64,000 bases of DNA from Branchiostoma floridae (lineage: Eukaryota; Chordata; Leptocardii; Amphioxiformes; Branchiostomatidae). Below the pieces are notes generated by a model. The model was not told the origin of the DNA and made no database searches. It saw nothing but the letters and a program-made list of their open reading frames with translations. The DNA is taken from NCBI RefSeq assembly GCF_000003815.2, contig NC_049990.1:8224758-8288757 (forward strand). Direction: 5' to 3'. This document shows, in pieces, positions 26,270 through 38,195 of this stretch (its first letter is position 1; each line of letters opens with the position of its first letter). The translations under genes were made by a program, and so were the position numbers.

Positions 26270-27575
26270 TTCTGATTATATTGCAATCCATACATAGTAT
26301 GGGATTGCAATATATTGTTTTTTCTCGGTTTCTTCTCCTCCTCCTCCTGTCAAATCTTCAAATTGATTCAACTTTTTCATTTTTGGGCCAAATGAGCTGA
26401 AATTTGGCATGGAGGTAGGGATAGCAAATACCCCCAGGTGTTTTTTTCATTTTCTTGATAGAGGCCTTAGAATTTATGATATTTAGGGTTTTTGGTCATT
26501 TTTAGACAAAATATGTATATTTTGGGCCCCTGTGCCCTGGTATTACAAGCTAATGACCTAAAATTTGGTACAGAGGTGCATTGGACATATGAGCACAGAA
26601 AACCATCAACACTTTGTTCATAGATCACTTCAAAAATGAGTTATTTTAGGGTTTTTGGCTATTTTTGACTAAAACTGTATATTGGCTCCTATGCCCTTGT
26701 ATTAAAACCAAATGACCTGAAATTTGGTACATGGATGCGTTTGACATATGACCACAGAGCCCCATCAACGCTTTAATCATTGTTTACTCCAAAAATGAGT
26801 CATTTTAGGGTTTTGGGCCATTTTTGACTAAAAATGTATATTTCATTCTCCTATGCCCTTGTATAGAAACCAAGTGACCTGAAATTTGGTACAGAGGTGC
26901 ATTGAACATATGCTCACAGAACCCCATTGACACTTTCTTCATAGATCACTTCAAAAATTAGTTATTTTGGGGTTTTCAGTCATTTTTGACTAAAAATGAA
27001 TATTTTTAGCTTCTATGCCCTTGTATGTAAACCATATGACCTGAAATTAGGTACAAAGGTAAATTGGACATATGACAACAGGACCCCATCAACACTTACT
27101 TCATAGAGCACTTATAAAATTAGTTATTTTGGGATTTTTAGCCATTTTTAACTAAAAAATGTATATTTTTGGCTCCTATGTCCTTATATTGAAACCAAAT
27201 GACCTAAAATTTGTCATGAAGGTGTGTAGGACAAGTGCCCACATTACTTCATTTTGCCTTTGAGCAAACATTACTTCAAATTGTTGAATTTTGGGATTTT
27301 TCCAGGATGAAGATGGATTGCAATATGCTGTATTTGCTCCTAAGCAAATGTCGGCCTTTCTAGTATTATTACATCGATTATAATGACAGATACGGCTCCC
27401 AAAATCTCATCGATTCGAGCTTTCATCACACCCCACCAACACAACAAGTATGAAACCAATCCATCCAGCCGTTCTTGAGTAATCATCTACACAGACAGAG
27501 ACACATAACAGAAAATATAACCTCCATTCCATGACATTTCATGGAGGTAATGATTATGATTATGATTATGATAAA
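26270..27575 (+). repeat. Tandem array of ~160-bp units within a bounded dispersed element
   Basis: A near-perfect 36-bp palindrome around ATTGCAATCC (26278-26315) opens the element. Five to six units follow, each with CTTGTATTRAAACCAAATGA, CCTGAAATTTGGTAC, GGACATATG and ATTTTRGGGTTTT (anchors near 26539, 26701, 26861, 27021, 27184). A unique right part ends in the palindrome ACCTCC...GGAGGT and a (GATTAT)n tail at 27547-27573. Confidence 0.8.
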
Positions 27576-28256
27576 ACATTCACAAGATATTGATTCCTTT
27601 GAAGAGTATGCATGAATTATTTTCTTTAGCGTGTAAGCATTTATTACGTTAAAACACCCATATATTGAGCGACACTATGTATTTGGAGGGACTAAAAATG
27701 CACTGTTTATGGACGTTGAAAGAAACATACTTTGTTACTGGCCCTAATTAGTGGTAGGGAGTAAATGATAAAAGGTCAGAGTTGCGGAAGAGACAGAAAG
27801 TAGTTCAGAGTGGGTCAAAGTAGTCATTTATCAACCTTGTCTACAGCTGACAGACATTCCATGTCATAGTGCCAATGGAAGAGGTTACTGATACACGGGG
27901 AGATTTTTTTTAAAAAGCTATTTTGTTTTTTGAGTTACATATTGTCCATGTGCTGTCATGTTCACCGTAGAGTGAAAGGAAGTGATCAATGAACATATGT
28001 AATGTTAAATAAAAACTTGCCTGAATTGAACAAGACATACGAGAAACTGTCATCGTGGTATGAGATCTTCGGACTCTTGTTTACTTGTTAGTTATAACCA
28101 TTCCATCATTGCCAGTTGAGGAAAAAGTGAAATGAAATGGATATTACAGATCGTTACACAACTTACTGACTAACGCCCTTCAGTTGGTAGACATGGATTC
28201 CGTAAGACTGTGCATCCCATTACATTAATCATTGTGCTCAGCTACAAGTATCCTTA
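27576..28256. other. Intergenic, includes second copy of a dispersed repeat
   Basis: 27865-28050 is the diverged partner of 6840-7030 in the same orientation. Its nature (element end or old duplication) is unknown. Confidence 0.45.
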
Positions 28257-28561
28257 AGCCGGGTTCACACGTGCGTATTATTCAAGTCCGTTCGAGGTCC
28301 GTATGGAATCCTTAGCCTCTACCAGGCTCCACAGGTTGCTAAAAAAATAGATGAAATTGAAAACTCTAGACACATAACATCCTAGGGGAGTTAGCTGTCC
28401 GAGGAGTATGGTTTGCGACCACCTAACTCCCTTGGCATGTTATCTGGCAATATTTGTCCAATTTCTACTATTTTCCAGCGACCCGAGGAGCCTGGTAGAG
28501 GCTAAGACGTCCATGCGGACTTCATACGGACTTGGAACATATACGCACGTGTGAAGCTACC
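28257..28561. mobile_element. Palindromic MITE (~300 bp)
   Basis: Ends GGTTCACACGTGCGTAT and ATACGCACGTGTGAAG. Nested arms are TTAGCCTCTACCAGGCTCC (left) and GGAGCCTGGTAGAGGCTAA (right), and inner arms GGGGAGTTAG and CTAACTCCC. Almost the whole element can fold back. Confidence 0.8.
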
Positions 28562-28959
28562 TTTACATTTACTACCTTTACATTTACAGGTGCGTTGTGA
28601 TCAACACCTTTCTGTGGCCCCAAACGCACCTGCGGTAACTTGGAAATATGGCAAATTATTACTCCTAGCGGGCGATATTTGGGAGATAATGACGCTCCCC
28701 TCCGTACAATCATTTTATCATTGACAAACAGTACATCTTTGATCAATTGATAGCCGTAGGGTGGCATAATCTGTATTTTAGTTGTTGAATCATTGAATCA
28801 AATGATTCTACTTCAAGCGTTGTAGCTCTTCTTTTCAATCGCGACCTTCGGCAACATTGTTGCCGCCTCACCGCCGCATAACTTGATCTTTCTCACCCCC
28901 TGTCAAAGTGCAAATCAGTCTTGCGCACTTTGATGAGGACAGATGGCCCCCCGTCATGG

Positions 28960-29800
28960 CTCGGACGTGACCCGTGAGGCTAATCATGGCCGTTCATGCA
29001 GAAAAAAGGCGCCAACCAAAGAAGGGTCGACGTCGTCGTGGCGTAAGTTCTTAAAAAATCTCCAACTAAAGCCAAAGGAAACTGCTTGTGAGCCCAAACT
29101 TAAGTTTCGTCTGCACCAGTACAGAGCACAGAAGCTGTCCGCACATCGTGACAAGACTATGAGCAGAACATCAGATATTAACAACCAGAAGCTTTGCTGC
29201 AGTACTAAGAAAAAAGGCGCCAATCAAAGAAGGGTCGTCGTAAGTTCGTACAAATCTTCAACTAAAACCACCAGCACAGAGCACAGGAGTTGTCCACACA
29301 TCGTGACCATACCTTGCGCAAAACATCAGATATTAACAACCAGACGCTCTGCTGCAGTACTAAGAAAAAAAGGCGCCAATCAAAGAAGGGTCGTCGTAAG
29401 TTCGTACAAATCTACAACTAAAGCCAAAGGAAACTGCTTGTGAGCCCAAACTTTAGTTCCGTCTGCACCAGTACAGAGCACAGCTACAGAAGCTGTCCAC
29501 ACATCTTGACCATACCTTGTGAAGAACATGAGATATCAAAACCAGAAGCTCTGCTGCAGTACTGAAAGAAACCACCAGGTGGTCAAAAAATGCGCCAACC
29601 AAAGAAGGGTCGTCGTAAGCCAAAAGAAACTGCTTGTGAGTCAAACTTTAGTCCCGTCTTCTCCAGCACAAAAGCTGTCTACCTTTTAAAAATCGTGGCC
29701 ATATCTTGTGCAGAACATGAGGTATTAAAACCGGAAGTTCTGTTGCACTACTTAGCAAAAACAACAGGTGGCCAAAAATGTTGTCATTTTTAATAGGATA
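28960..29800 (+). repeat. Diverged tandem array, ~155-220-bp units
   Basis: GGCGCCAAYCAAAGAAGGGT recurs near 29010, 29215, 29372 and 29590, with AGCACAGAAGCTGTCC and GAACATSAGATATYAA in between. A 166-codon frame at 28943-29443 is open across two units and so contains internal protein repeats. Frame is not kept in the later units, which argues against a real gene. Confidence 0.7.
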
Positions 29801-31490
29801 AGGCCCACTAAGATACCGAATTTCTTGACTTTTTGACACATGTTGTGTCACCCAAAGACAAACATACAAAAGCTACCAAAACATAACCTTCTCGGTTAAG
29901 GTAACAGACGATTTCAACAACAGTGATAACAACTATACAATGAGTGGTAATTTCAGAACAAAAATAAGGACGTTAACATTCATACATAATCTTTTGGGGG
30001 CATTTTAACGTGTAGATAAATATATAATGATTTGTACCTTTATAAGGTCGACAATTTTATGCTTACTCAATCAATGGGCACAATCACGCTTAGAGTTGCA
30101 AAGTCTACTCATGAATAAGCATTTACTATTACAAATCAAATCCACAATCTTCTCGATGAAACGTTTTTATAGCACAATAATCCATGAAATACTGAACATA
30201 AGAATAATAAGTGATGATTAACGCTGTTCAAAGCTTGCTTTGGTGTTTCTTTAGCATTCCTCTTACCAAATATCCATCTTTATGCAAGAAATAAACATAA
30301 TAGGTAATGAATTGAACGCTGACCAAACTTGAAGTATAACCTTTATCTATAGACATCAACTTACATGCAAAATTTGTATTTTTCGGCTTCCGTACGTACA
30401 TGTGGGTCCGCCCCACCACGGAAATAAAGAGAAACCTTTCTTTCCTCAAACAAAGGAGCAATAATGGGAAAATAAGGTTGATTCTTAAAGCTTTACAATT
30501 CGAGATCATTTCATCTGCGGTCAGTTATTAATTATTATTCCATTCCATTCATCAATCTTTTCCTCAAAATGCAGATTTATTCACATATTACTTGCTAATT
30601 AATGTCGATTTGTTACATGATATTATTTTCCGATACTTCTAATCAGGAGGTACACCATGCAGAGGTCAAGGTGGCTCCACAAGGTCACGATTAAACATCC
30701 GTCAAGATGCTGATTTAATCAACGATCTGTCACCGAACAATATTAGTCTTCGTGTGAGCATGACGCCCCCGATATTCTGTAACTTGAGTTGTACTTTTCT
30801 TAGCTATTTTTCAACTTTTAATACTAGGAAACACAATGAATATACAGGACACAGAGTTGATGCACTCTTAAAATGGACGTTGGATAATAAATGTCAAACA
30901 TCACCTCTGAAAATAGATATCACAAAGTTATACAATAACAATAGTAAAGGTTTGGGTAGTCGAGCTGTGTATTGAAGGGTTTAGTAGGTATTTGCGTCAA
31001 ACACAAAACGTTGAGTGTCTATAATGTATATCAAAGTTTTTATTATTAGTTTCATGAGACAAGAAAGGTGAGCCCCTTAGTAGAAGGTACATATTGATAC
31101 GGGCTAATTCGAGCAGAATGTTGAAATCAAGGACGGGGCCAACTAGGTTCTGTAGACTGTCTACGATTTGCTAAAAGTTAACTATTCGCTGATTGTAAGT
31201 AGAGCAGATATGATAATCTAATTTTATCTACTTTATTACATGATCGTGGAAGGAGGTTCACCTCCAACGGTGTAATGTTATTAGTTGTGTGTGAAGTTCG
31301 CACCTTTGATTTGATGGATGAATTTATATATGTGGGTAGTTACATGTGTTGAAATCCCGAGGATATGTAGCGATTTACCCTCCACTAATTAGAAATATAA
31401 CAGCTGTGATGTCTATATATATGCATGGTACGAAGAAATTTAAAAAGTTCAATATTCTGGGGAGTTGTGGAAACGTCTATTTCCCAGCCA
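29801..31490. other. AT-rich DNA without recognisable feature
   Basis: Very AT-rich; open frames are short and low-complexity. Confidence 0.35.
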
Positions 31491-31493
31491 CTA

Positions 31494-31686
31494 CTGTAAA
31501 TGCATTTAAGTTCGCGGGGATTTAATTTCGCGGTATCGGGAAAATGGACTTTTCGCGGTGGTTTTGATTTTTGGCGGTAGCACCATGCACTGTAGTCTCT
31601 TACTGTTATGGAAAAATGTTCGCGGTGGTTTTAAATTCGCGGTGAAGCGGCCGCCGCGAAAACCGCGAAAATTTCTGCATTTACAG
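31494..31686. mobile_element. 193-bp MITE with TA target duplication
   Basis: Terminal inverted repeats CTGTAAATGCA / TGCATTTACAG, flanked by TA on both sides (31492-31493, 31687-31688). Internal blocks rich in TTCGCGGTGG and CCGCGAAAA are also inverted. TA duplication is typical of Tc1/mariner-like elements. Confidence 0.8.
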
Positions 31687-31740
31687 TATTCATTCACTGA
31701 TTCATTTAAATGATACAAGATGCCAGAATCAATTTTCGTA

Positions 31741-31907
31741 CTAAAGGTGGTATCTCACTGCACTTGGGGCACCGTTGCGGCACTGTGGTGTTCGCCATTT
31801 TTTATAATTCAGATATTGCGAAATACGTAAAAGTAAAAGAAGAAGACAACAAAATATACAAAACGTAAGAAAATTTGCCCGCAAGTGCATTAAGATACCA
31901 CCTTTAG
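31741..31907 (+). mobile_element. MITE, family B, copy 2
   Basis: Termini CTAAAGGTGGTATCTCACTG and (right end, complemented) CTAAAGGTGGTATCTTAATG, with inner CACTTG blocks. Related to 6492-6715 in the opposite orientation. It starts only 52 bases after the preceding MITE. Confidence 0.75.
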
Positions 31908-32377
31908 AAAAAGGCGGTCGCAATTCGACAAAACATTTACTGTGTCATTTTAAACATGATTTAAAGTAGAATGTTGCAATACGACCTACATATTGTCGAA
32001 AACTTTACACTTAATACTTTGACTCTTATAAGTAGTAGGTATGTAGTTGAAGACGTTGACTGAACAGTTGAGTGATCGGTTCATTCCAGCACTTACTAAA
32101 GAGCCATATTGCAAAACGTAAATTGAGCTTTGTATCATTTTGCAGTATATGATTCATGTCATTTGTGTGATATCTGACTTATGGCGTGACTTAGCATAAT
32201 AACAATTACATTCCCAAAAGCATATGTCACGCATATCGAAATAATGGGTTAATTTAAGAGGCAATCATGTGTGTATATATACATAACGTGTCCTTGCTGT
32301 CATGCATCTCTATTATTCTAATAACTTAACTATCTAAAGTTATAGCTACTATAGTTACGACTTGCGGTTGACGAAAT
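31908..32377. other. No recognisable feature
   Basis: AT-rich, no structure of note. Confidence 0.35.
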
Positions 32378-32604
32378 GAGACAGAGATACCGTGAATGTA
32401 ATATTTTGCATGTTTCGTGTTTTTCTCTGATTTTATTTTCCACCGCAGTATATTGTCACGTCTGGCGCCTTTTAATTACTAGTTTATGATAAATGATTGA
32501 AGGAGACAGAGAGCGCGTGAATGTAATATTTCTACATTATTTAAAATCTTTCTCTTCTTTATTTTCAGTCGCAACATTGTCACACCGGGTGCCTTTTAAT
32601 TACC
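32378..32604 (+). repeat. Two-copy tandem duplication, ~125-bp unit
   Basis: Starts at 32378 and 32503 share GAGACAGAGA, CGTGAATGTAATATTT, a TTTTATTTTC pyrimidine run, ATTGTCAC and GCCTTTTAATTAC. Confidence 0.8.
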
Positions 32605-32935
32605 AATGTGGCGAGGTAGGTCCCCTTTTGACCCCAATGAAATACATCACTGTCGCCTCCGTACAAATCTATCGATTATTTCTAATATCTCAGATCTCAG
32701 GCGCTCGGCGCAACAAGTCGCACTTGTTATTGAAATCAGAGCGTCAGATCGATTAGGATCGCTATGTCTTAAGGGTGGAAATTTGCATATTATTGCGTGC
32801 GCTATTTTTACCGTGAGTGCCGTAATGCGGCGGGACAGAGTGCTGAGTGAGCGAGCGGCACGCGGATACGGGAGAACAGAATCAAAGTTTAATGGAATGG
32901 CGAGTAAACTCGGGTCACAAGGGCTTTGAGTCGAT
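32605..32935. promoter_or_regulatory. GC-richer non-repetitive island, candidate regulatory DNA
   Basis: CpG-containing sequence next to the duplication. A 107-codon open frame (32606-32929) is unlike any family I know, so I treat it as non-coding. Confidence 0.2.
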
Positions 32936-34374
32936 ACTATTAGGGTAGAGTCTTAGACTTTAGACTTAGTTACACAACGGACTCTAAGAACTGGAAAGAT
33001 TTTCTGATTTTTGTGATTTTCTTTATATCTATCCAGTCGTAAATTTTGTGACGTTTATGTTATGACGTTTTTACTTCATTTGATTGACGAAAAGTGTCAT
33101 TCTTGAAATGCTTTTGCTAAATAAGGTGAAATTTTTGTCAGTATTCTTGACACTGTTTTTACTTCTGTGCAATCTGACCGAATATGATCATGATTTTTTT
33201 GTTGTATACTTAGCAATTTATGGTACAATTAGCAATTTTTCGACTAACCTTACCCTTGCTAGTAAAATACAATAATCGATTAATGAAAGCTATAACAAAT
33301 GTAGTAAGCATTCTCGTGCAATCTTTAAGAAAGACCATGTACATGAACTTTGAGGTAGACTTGAAATACCCAAGCAAATCCTGAGGTACCGGTACTTACT
33401 GTTTGACTTAGCTTCCTTTGAACATCCCTTCAATGCGTTCGAAATGTATCCGTACTGTTTTGTATAGTCGGTATAATCGCCCGTCGGCACAACGCACCAA
33501 ATGGAAAATGAATTGAAACAACTCAAAGACATATTGCTGTACCAATACGACCACTTTCATGTCTGGAGACAAAACACAAAGAGAGAGGGAAAAGGTCGGA
33601 ACGGAAAACTAGATTACAAGAAAAGGTCGGAGTGGAAACCCATTTCTGTATTCACTTTCCCGATAACAGCTTGCTATCTACCCGCTTGGAGAAAGCCAAC
33701 ATGCGACTTCAATTTCACCTTCCGTTGCGGTACCGATACCAAAACTCTTAACCATAAAATATGGCAGGTGACGGATAGTCTGAGAATATCTACAAACAAG
33801 TTTCCAGAGCGTTCCGCTGAGCGCCAGGCCCCCCGAATCGGCTGATTTTATCACCTAACGCTGCGCGACGTAATGACGATACTTACTTTTCCTTGTTGTA
33901 CCTCAGGCGGGGAGATGAAAGGAGCGATCCTTCAAGTTGAAGAGGAGACTGAACGTTAATCTGGCGAACCTTAACCCGAGTTGTCCCCTGTTTTCTGACC
34001 CCTAGCGCGGCTCGTTCATCATAGGTGTAAATGCTGGAAACACTAGATACCAACGTCGGGCCGACCTTTCTATTCCATATCGCGCGTCTGCGAATCCATC
34101 ACAAAAAAAGCATTTCCCGCTTTCCGGCCAATATTTCACTCACTTCGTTCAATAAAAAGGATTAACAATCGTCTATTTCTGTCCGAGCAAGCAGATTTTA
34201 ACCAGGATACGTCATGGAACAAGGTCCCTTTAGGCCGATAGCGTACTTTGTCATGTCGCAAGATCAAAAGATTTTCCCCAGCGATAAAAGTTTACAACGG
34301 TTTGAACACTTGCCAGATGGTTCTTTATAGAAACTTACGTTGACGTCAGGGATGACGGATTGCGGCATGGTGGA
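32936..34374. other. No recognisable gene; one LINE 3'-end relic
   Basis: 33455-33500 is a minus-strand relic of the LINE 3' end (plus strand TGTATAGTCGGTATAATCGC). A 114-codon plus-strand frame (33501-33845) follows it but has no recognisable domain. Confidence 0.4.
33455..33500 (-). mobile_element. LINE 3'-end relic
   Basis: Matches the 3' end present at 19331-19410 and 63512-63590, with several substitutions and no hexamer tail. Confidence 0.5.
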
Positions 34375-35389
34375 TTTTGAAATGTTTTAATACAATATGT
34401 TCTGTGTCGTGTGTGTGAGACAGAGTCATACATCTTGTGTCGTTTATATTGATTGTAGACGTCATAAAATAATACGTAACGTCAACTCTCATAATTCCAA
34501 AGGGCAGCGCAAGACCCACACTTAAAAAAAAATGTGTTATCGAATTAAGAATTGAATTAACACTTACTAATTCTGCCTTTAGGCCATGTTGATTTCATTA
34601 CATGGCTGATATCTACTGGACACCCAAAACTGATGCGAGCTGGCGATGAAAAACGTTGGTCAAAGACGGTTGCTTTCACTATATATACTACGAAATGTAA
34701 GTGGTATGGTGTATTTTGAAATGTTTTAATACAATATGTTCTGTGCCGTGTGTGTGAGACAGAGTCATACATCTTATGCCGTTTATATTGATTGTAGACG
34801 TCATAAAATAATAAGTAACGTCAACTCTCATGATTCCACAGGGCAGCGCAAGACCCACACTTTAAAAAAAATGTGTTATCGAATTAAGAATTGAATTAAC
34901 ACTTACTAATTCTGCCTTTAGGCCATGTTGATTTCATTACATGGCTGATATCTACTGGACACCCAAAACTGATGCGAGCTGGCGATGAAAAACGTTGGTC
35001 AAAGACGGTTGCTTTTACTATACTACGAAATGTAAGTGGTATGGTGTAGGGTGGGTTTTGAAATGTTTTAATACAATATGTTCTGTGTCGTGTGTGTGAG
35101 ACAGAGTCATACATCTTGTGCCGTTTATATTGATTGTAGACGTCGTAAAATGATAAGTAACGTCAACTCTCATGACTCCACAGGGCACCGCAAGACCGCC
35201 ATGTTAAAAATGTGTTATCGAATTAGGAATTGAATTAACACTTTGAGCATTACTGATTTTGCCTTAAGGCCACACTGATCTGATTATATTGCTGACATCC
35301 TCTGGGTAACCAATACTGATGCGGGTATACGAAAAAAAACGTTGGTCGAAAAAGATTTCTTTCACTTAACTACGAAATGTAAGTGGTTA
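34375..35389 (+). repeat. Three tandem copies of a ~340-bp unit
   Basis: Units begin TTTTGAAATGTTTTAATAC at 34375, 34714 and 35056 (periods 339 and 342). The first two are nearly identical; the third diverges in its second half. Each contains ATTGATTGTAGACGTC, a TGTGTTATCGAATTA block and ACGAAATGTAAGTGG at the end. Confidence 0.95.
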
Positions 35390-36058
35390 GGATGGTTGAA
35401 AACTGAATGGACACACAGAAAATGGTTTACAGAATAATGAATTCTTTATTTTTGTCCCCTCATATCTTTGACTTTGGAATTAACTTTGGCCTTTTCCGAC
35501 ATTAGTATACCTTTTTTCGAAAATTGTCTTGCAATTTACGGCACAAATGTGCTCATAATGCTGCTTCTTTACACGATTTACAGTAAGGTCACAAATATTT
35601 GTTTTTTTAAATGAATTTTTAGAAATTGACGAAAATTGATGTGGTTATAATCCATATAATCCAGTCATTATGGCTTTAGTAGATGTCTTTAAATCCATTC
35701 ATTTTTCAACGTCGTGGTCTATGGGTGCCCTGTCAAATTATGAAAGTTGAAGATAGATTCTGTTCGAAGAAATATGGATACTGCCTATTACATTTAATTA
35801 AACTCCATTGTAACCGTAAGATTTATATGTATGAACAATTAGAAATGTAAACTGTCCAAGTCTCGGGGGGCTCATTATAGGTTCTCAGCAGTGTAAATTC
35901 ATTAATTTCTGAAGTGGTAACATGAATTAGTTTTGTCGTGCAAATATGGAGGCGGGGTTAGGAATAGATTGGTGATAATAATAGGCTGTTGAGGGCGTGT
36001 ATCTGTTCAATTTGGAACCAGGACCTCTGACTCTATTCTTTGTTCCCCACGACTTCAT
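35390..36058. other. No recognisable feature
   Basis: AT-rich spacer between two tandem arrays. Confidence 0.35.
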
Positions 36059-37420
36059 CGACGCGATATCTAGAATTAGACTTCAGAGTGGGGAGATTTG
36101 TGGACGAAGTGGGTGTAGCTGTGAAGGTGGGAGAGGACTGTTTAGATTGGCAATTCTTTAGAGGGTGTAACTTCACTCTTAAAATGAACGGGTAAGACCA
36201 TCCTCCCGTGACAGCGCCGTCGGTCTTATTACACAATAAGCCGGATCGATGATTGAACTGCGCACACGCAGCGAGATGCAACGTCAAAGTTGAAGGCATC
36301 TGAGACATAAACAACACACGTTAAACGTTACAAATTTTCAATTAAATAGCTTGAAGACGGTTTTGGTAGAGACTATATAGGACATACCTATTCTTCAATC
36401 AGAGGTTTCGGTTGGGGAACTAGTAGTATTCGCGATTTTTAACGACGTAACCTCTGCTTGAAGAATAGTTCATACCAAGGAACGGTTATTGGAGCGCGTT
36501 TCTACTGACATCCTGGTACATCCGACGCGATATCTAGAATTAGACTTCAGAGTGGGGAGATTTGTGGACGAAGTGGTTGTAGCTGCGAAGGTGGGAGAGG
36601 ACTGTTTAGATTGGCAATTCTTTAGAGGGTGTAACTTTACTCCTAGAATGAACGGGTGAGCGCATCCTCCCGTGACAGCGCCGTCGGTCTTATTACAAAA
36701 TAAGCCGGTTCGATGATTGAACTGCGCATACGCAGCGAGATGCCACATCAAAGTTGAAGGCATCTGAGATATAAACAACACACGTTAAACGTTACAAAAT
36801 TTCAATGAAACAGCTTGAAGACGGTTTTGGTACAGACTATATAGGACATACCTATTCTTCAAGCAGAGGTTTCGGTTGGGAAACTAGTAGTATTCGCGAT
36901 TTTTAACGACGTAACATCTGCTTGAAGAATAGTTCATACCAAGGAACGGTTATTGGAGCGCGTTTCTACTGACATCCTGGTACATCCGACGCGATATCTA
37001 GAATTAGACTTCAGAGTGGGGAGATTTGTGGACGAAGTGGGTGTAGCTGCGAAGGTGGGAGAGGACGGTTTAGATTGGCAATTCTTTAGTGGGTGTAACT
37101 TTACTCCTAAAATGAACGGGTGAGAGCATCCTCCCGTGACAGCGCTTTTGGTCTTATTACAAAATAAGCCGGTTCAGAGATTGAACTGCGCATACGCGTC
37201 AAAGATCTCTGAGACATAAACAACACACGGTAAACGTCATAAAATTTTCAATGAAATAGCTTGAAGAAGGTTCTGGTAGACATACCTATTCTTCAAGCAG
37301 AGGTTTCGGTCAGGGAACTTGTAGTATTCGCGATTGTTAACGTCGTAATCTCTGCTTGAAGAATAGTATATACCAAGGAACGGTTATTGAGGCGCGTTTC
37401 TGCAGACATGCTGGTATGGC
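36059..37420 (+). repeat. Three tandem copies of a 464-bp unit, each with an 81-bp hairpin
   Basis: Units start CGACGCGATATCTAGAATTA at 36059, 36523 and 36987, both periods exactly 464. Copies 1 and 2 are near-identical; copy 3 has small deletions. Near the end of each unit lies a stem of about 20 bp (CTATTCTTCAAGCAGAGGTT and its complement) around a ~40-base loop: 36388-36468, 36852-36932, 37286-37366. Open minus-strand frames in copies 1 and 2 follow from repeat identity and are not called genes. Confidence 0.95.
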
Positions 37421-37504
37421 GAGGCTATAAGACAAACTGATGCAGCCATTCGGCATGACACCCACAGGAAATTGGATTCTGTGTTCGGGGCTGGGTCCGG
37501 CAGA

Positions 37505-37905
37505 AATATGAAAACAGAACCGCGGACACGTTTATCATATTTTCGATGCGTTTTTTGAACTCGCCTCTGCGCCATGACTGAGACAGACAGCGTCGCCAAA
37601 TGAAATGCAGCGTCAAAATGAAATAGATGGTAACAGAACTGGGGATACGCTTGTCATCTTTTTTATGCCTGTGAAATCCGCTTCTGACGAGACAGAAAGC
37701 TCCTACAAAGCCCAGAAACAAATGTAATATCAAAACCAAATATTAAAACAGAACAGGCAAGGAATTTGTCATTTTTCCTATGCCTGTCAAGGTTAATTCT
37801 GCGTCAAGTATGTAACCGGCTACTTCGCCAAAGCACGGAAATGGATGCAATATTAAAACGAATGACCTGTTTTTCTTTCGAATGGCTTGTTCGTATTTAT
37901 TTCGT
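37505..37905 (+). repeat. Diverged tandem array, ~118-bp unit
   Basis: AAAACAGAAC...GTCATNTTTTNTATGCCTGT recurs at about 37511, 37631 and 37745, with a remnant near 37855 (periods 120 and 114). Confidence 0.65.
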
Positions 37906-38195
37906 TTTTATTGACAGATGATGAAAAATTCGTCGTAAAATGTGAATGCTCTTTTGTAGAAACGTTACCCCCGCGCGTTGTTAACCCATAATTTCTGATT
38001 ACATTTACCAGAAAATCATAAAAATATGACAGCATCGACTATATCCAGTTACAGCCTTTTCCAATAAACTTTTCAACTGTCGCCTTCACTTCATAAATGG
38101 AATATTGATATATTAGCAGTCCAATCAACACAAATAAAAAGGGATCCCTGGTGTTTCGACAATAGATCATTTCTTGCTCTCATTGTGCAAACTTA
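37906..38195. other. No recognisable feature
   Basis: AT-rich spacer. Confidence 0.35.

Noticed and set aside
32606-32929. 107-codon plus-strand frame in a GC-rich island
   Set aside because: No family resemblance, and it starts within a tandem duplication.
33501-33845. 114-codon plus-strand frame after a LINE relic
   Set aside because: No LINE or cellular domain recognisable, and the flanks are non-coding.
36033-36781. Two similar minus-strand frames of about 100 codons
   Set aside because: Similar only because the DNA unit is tandemly repeated; the third unit breaks the frame and no domain is visible.
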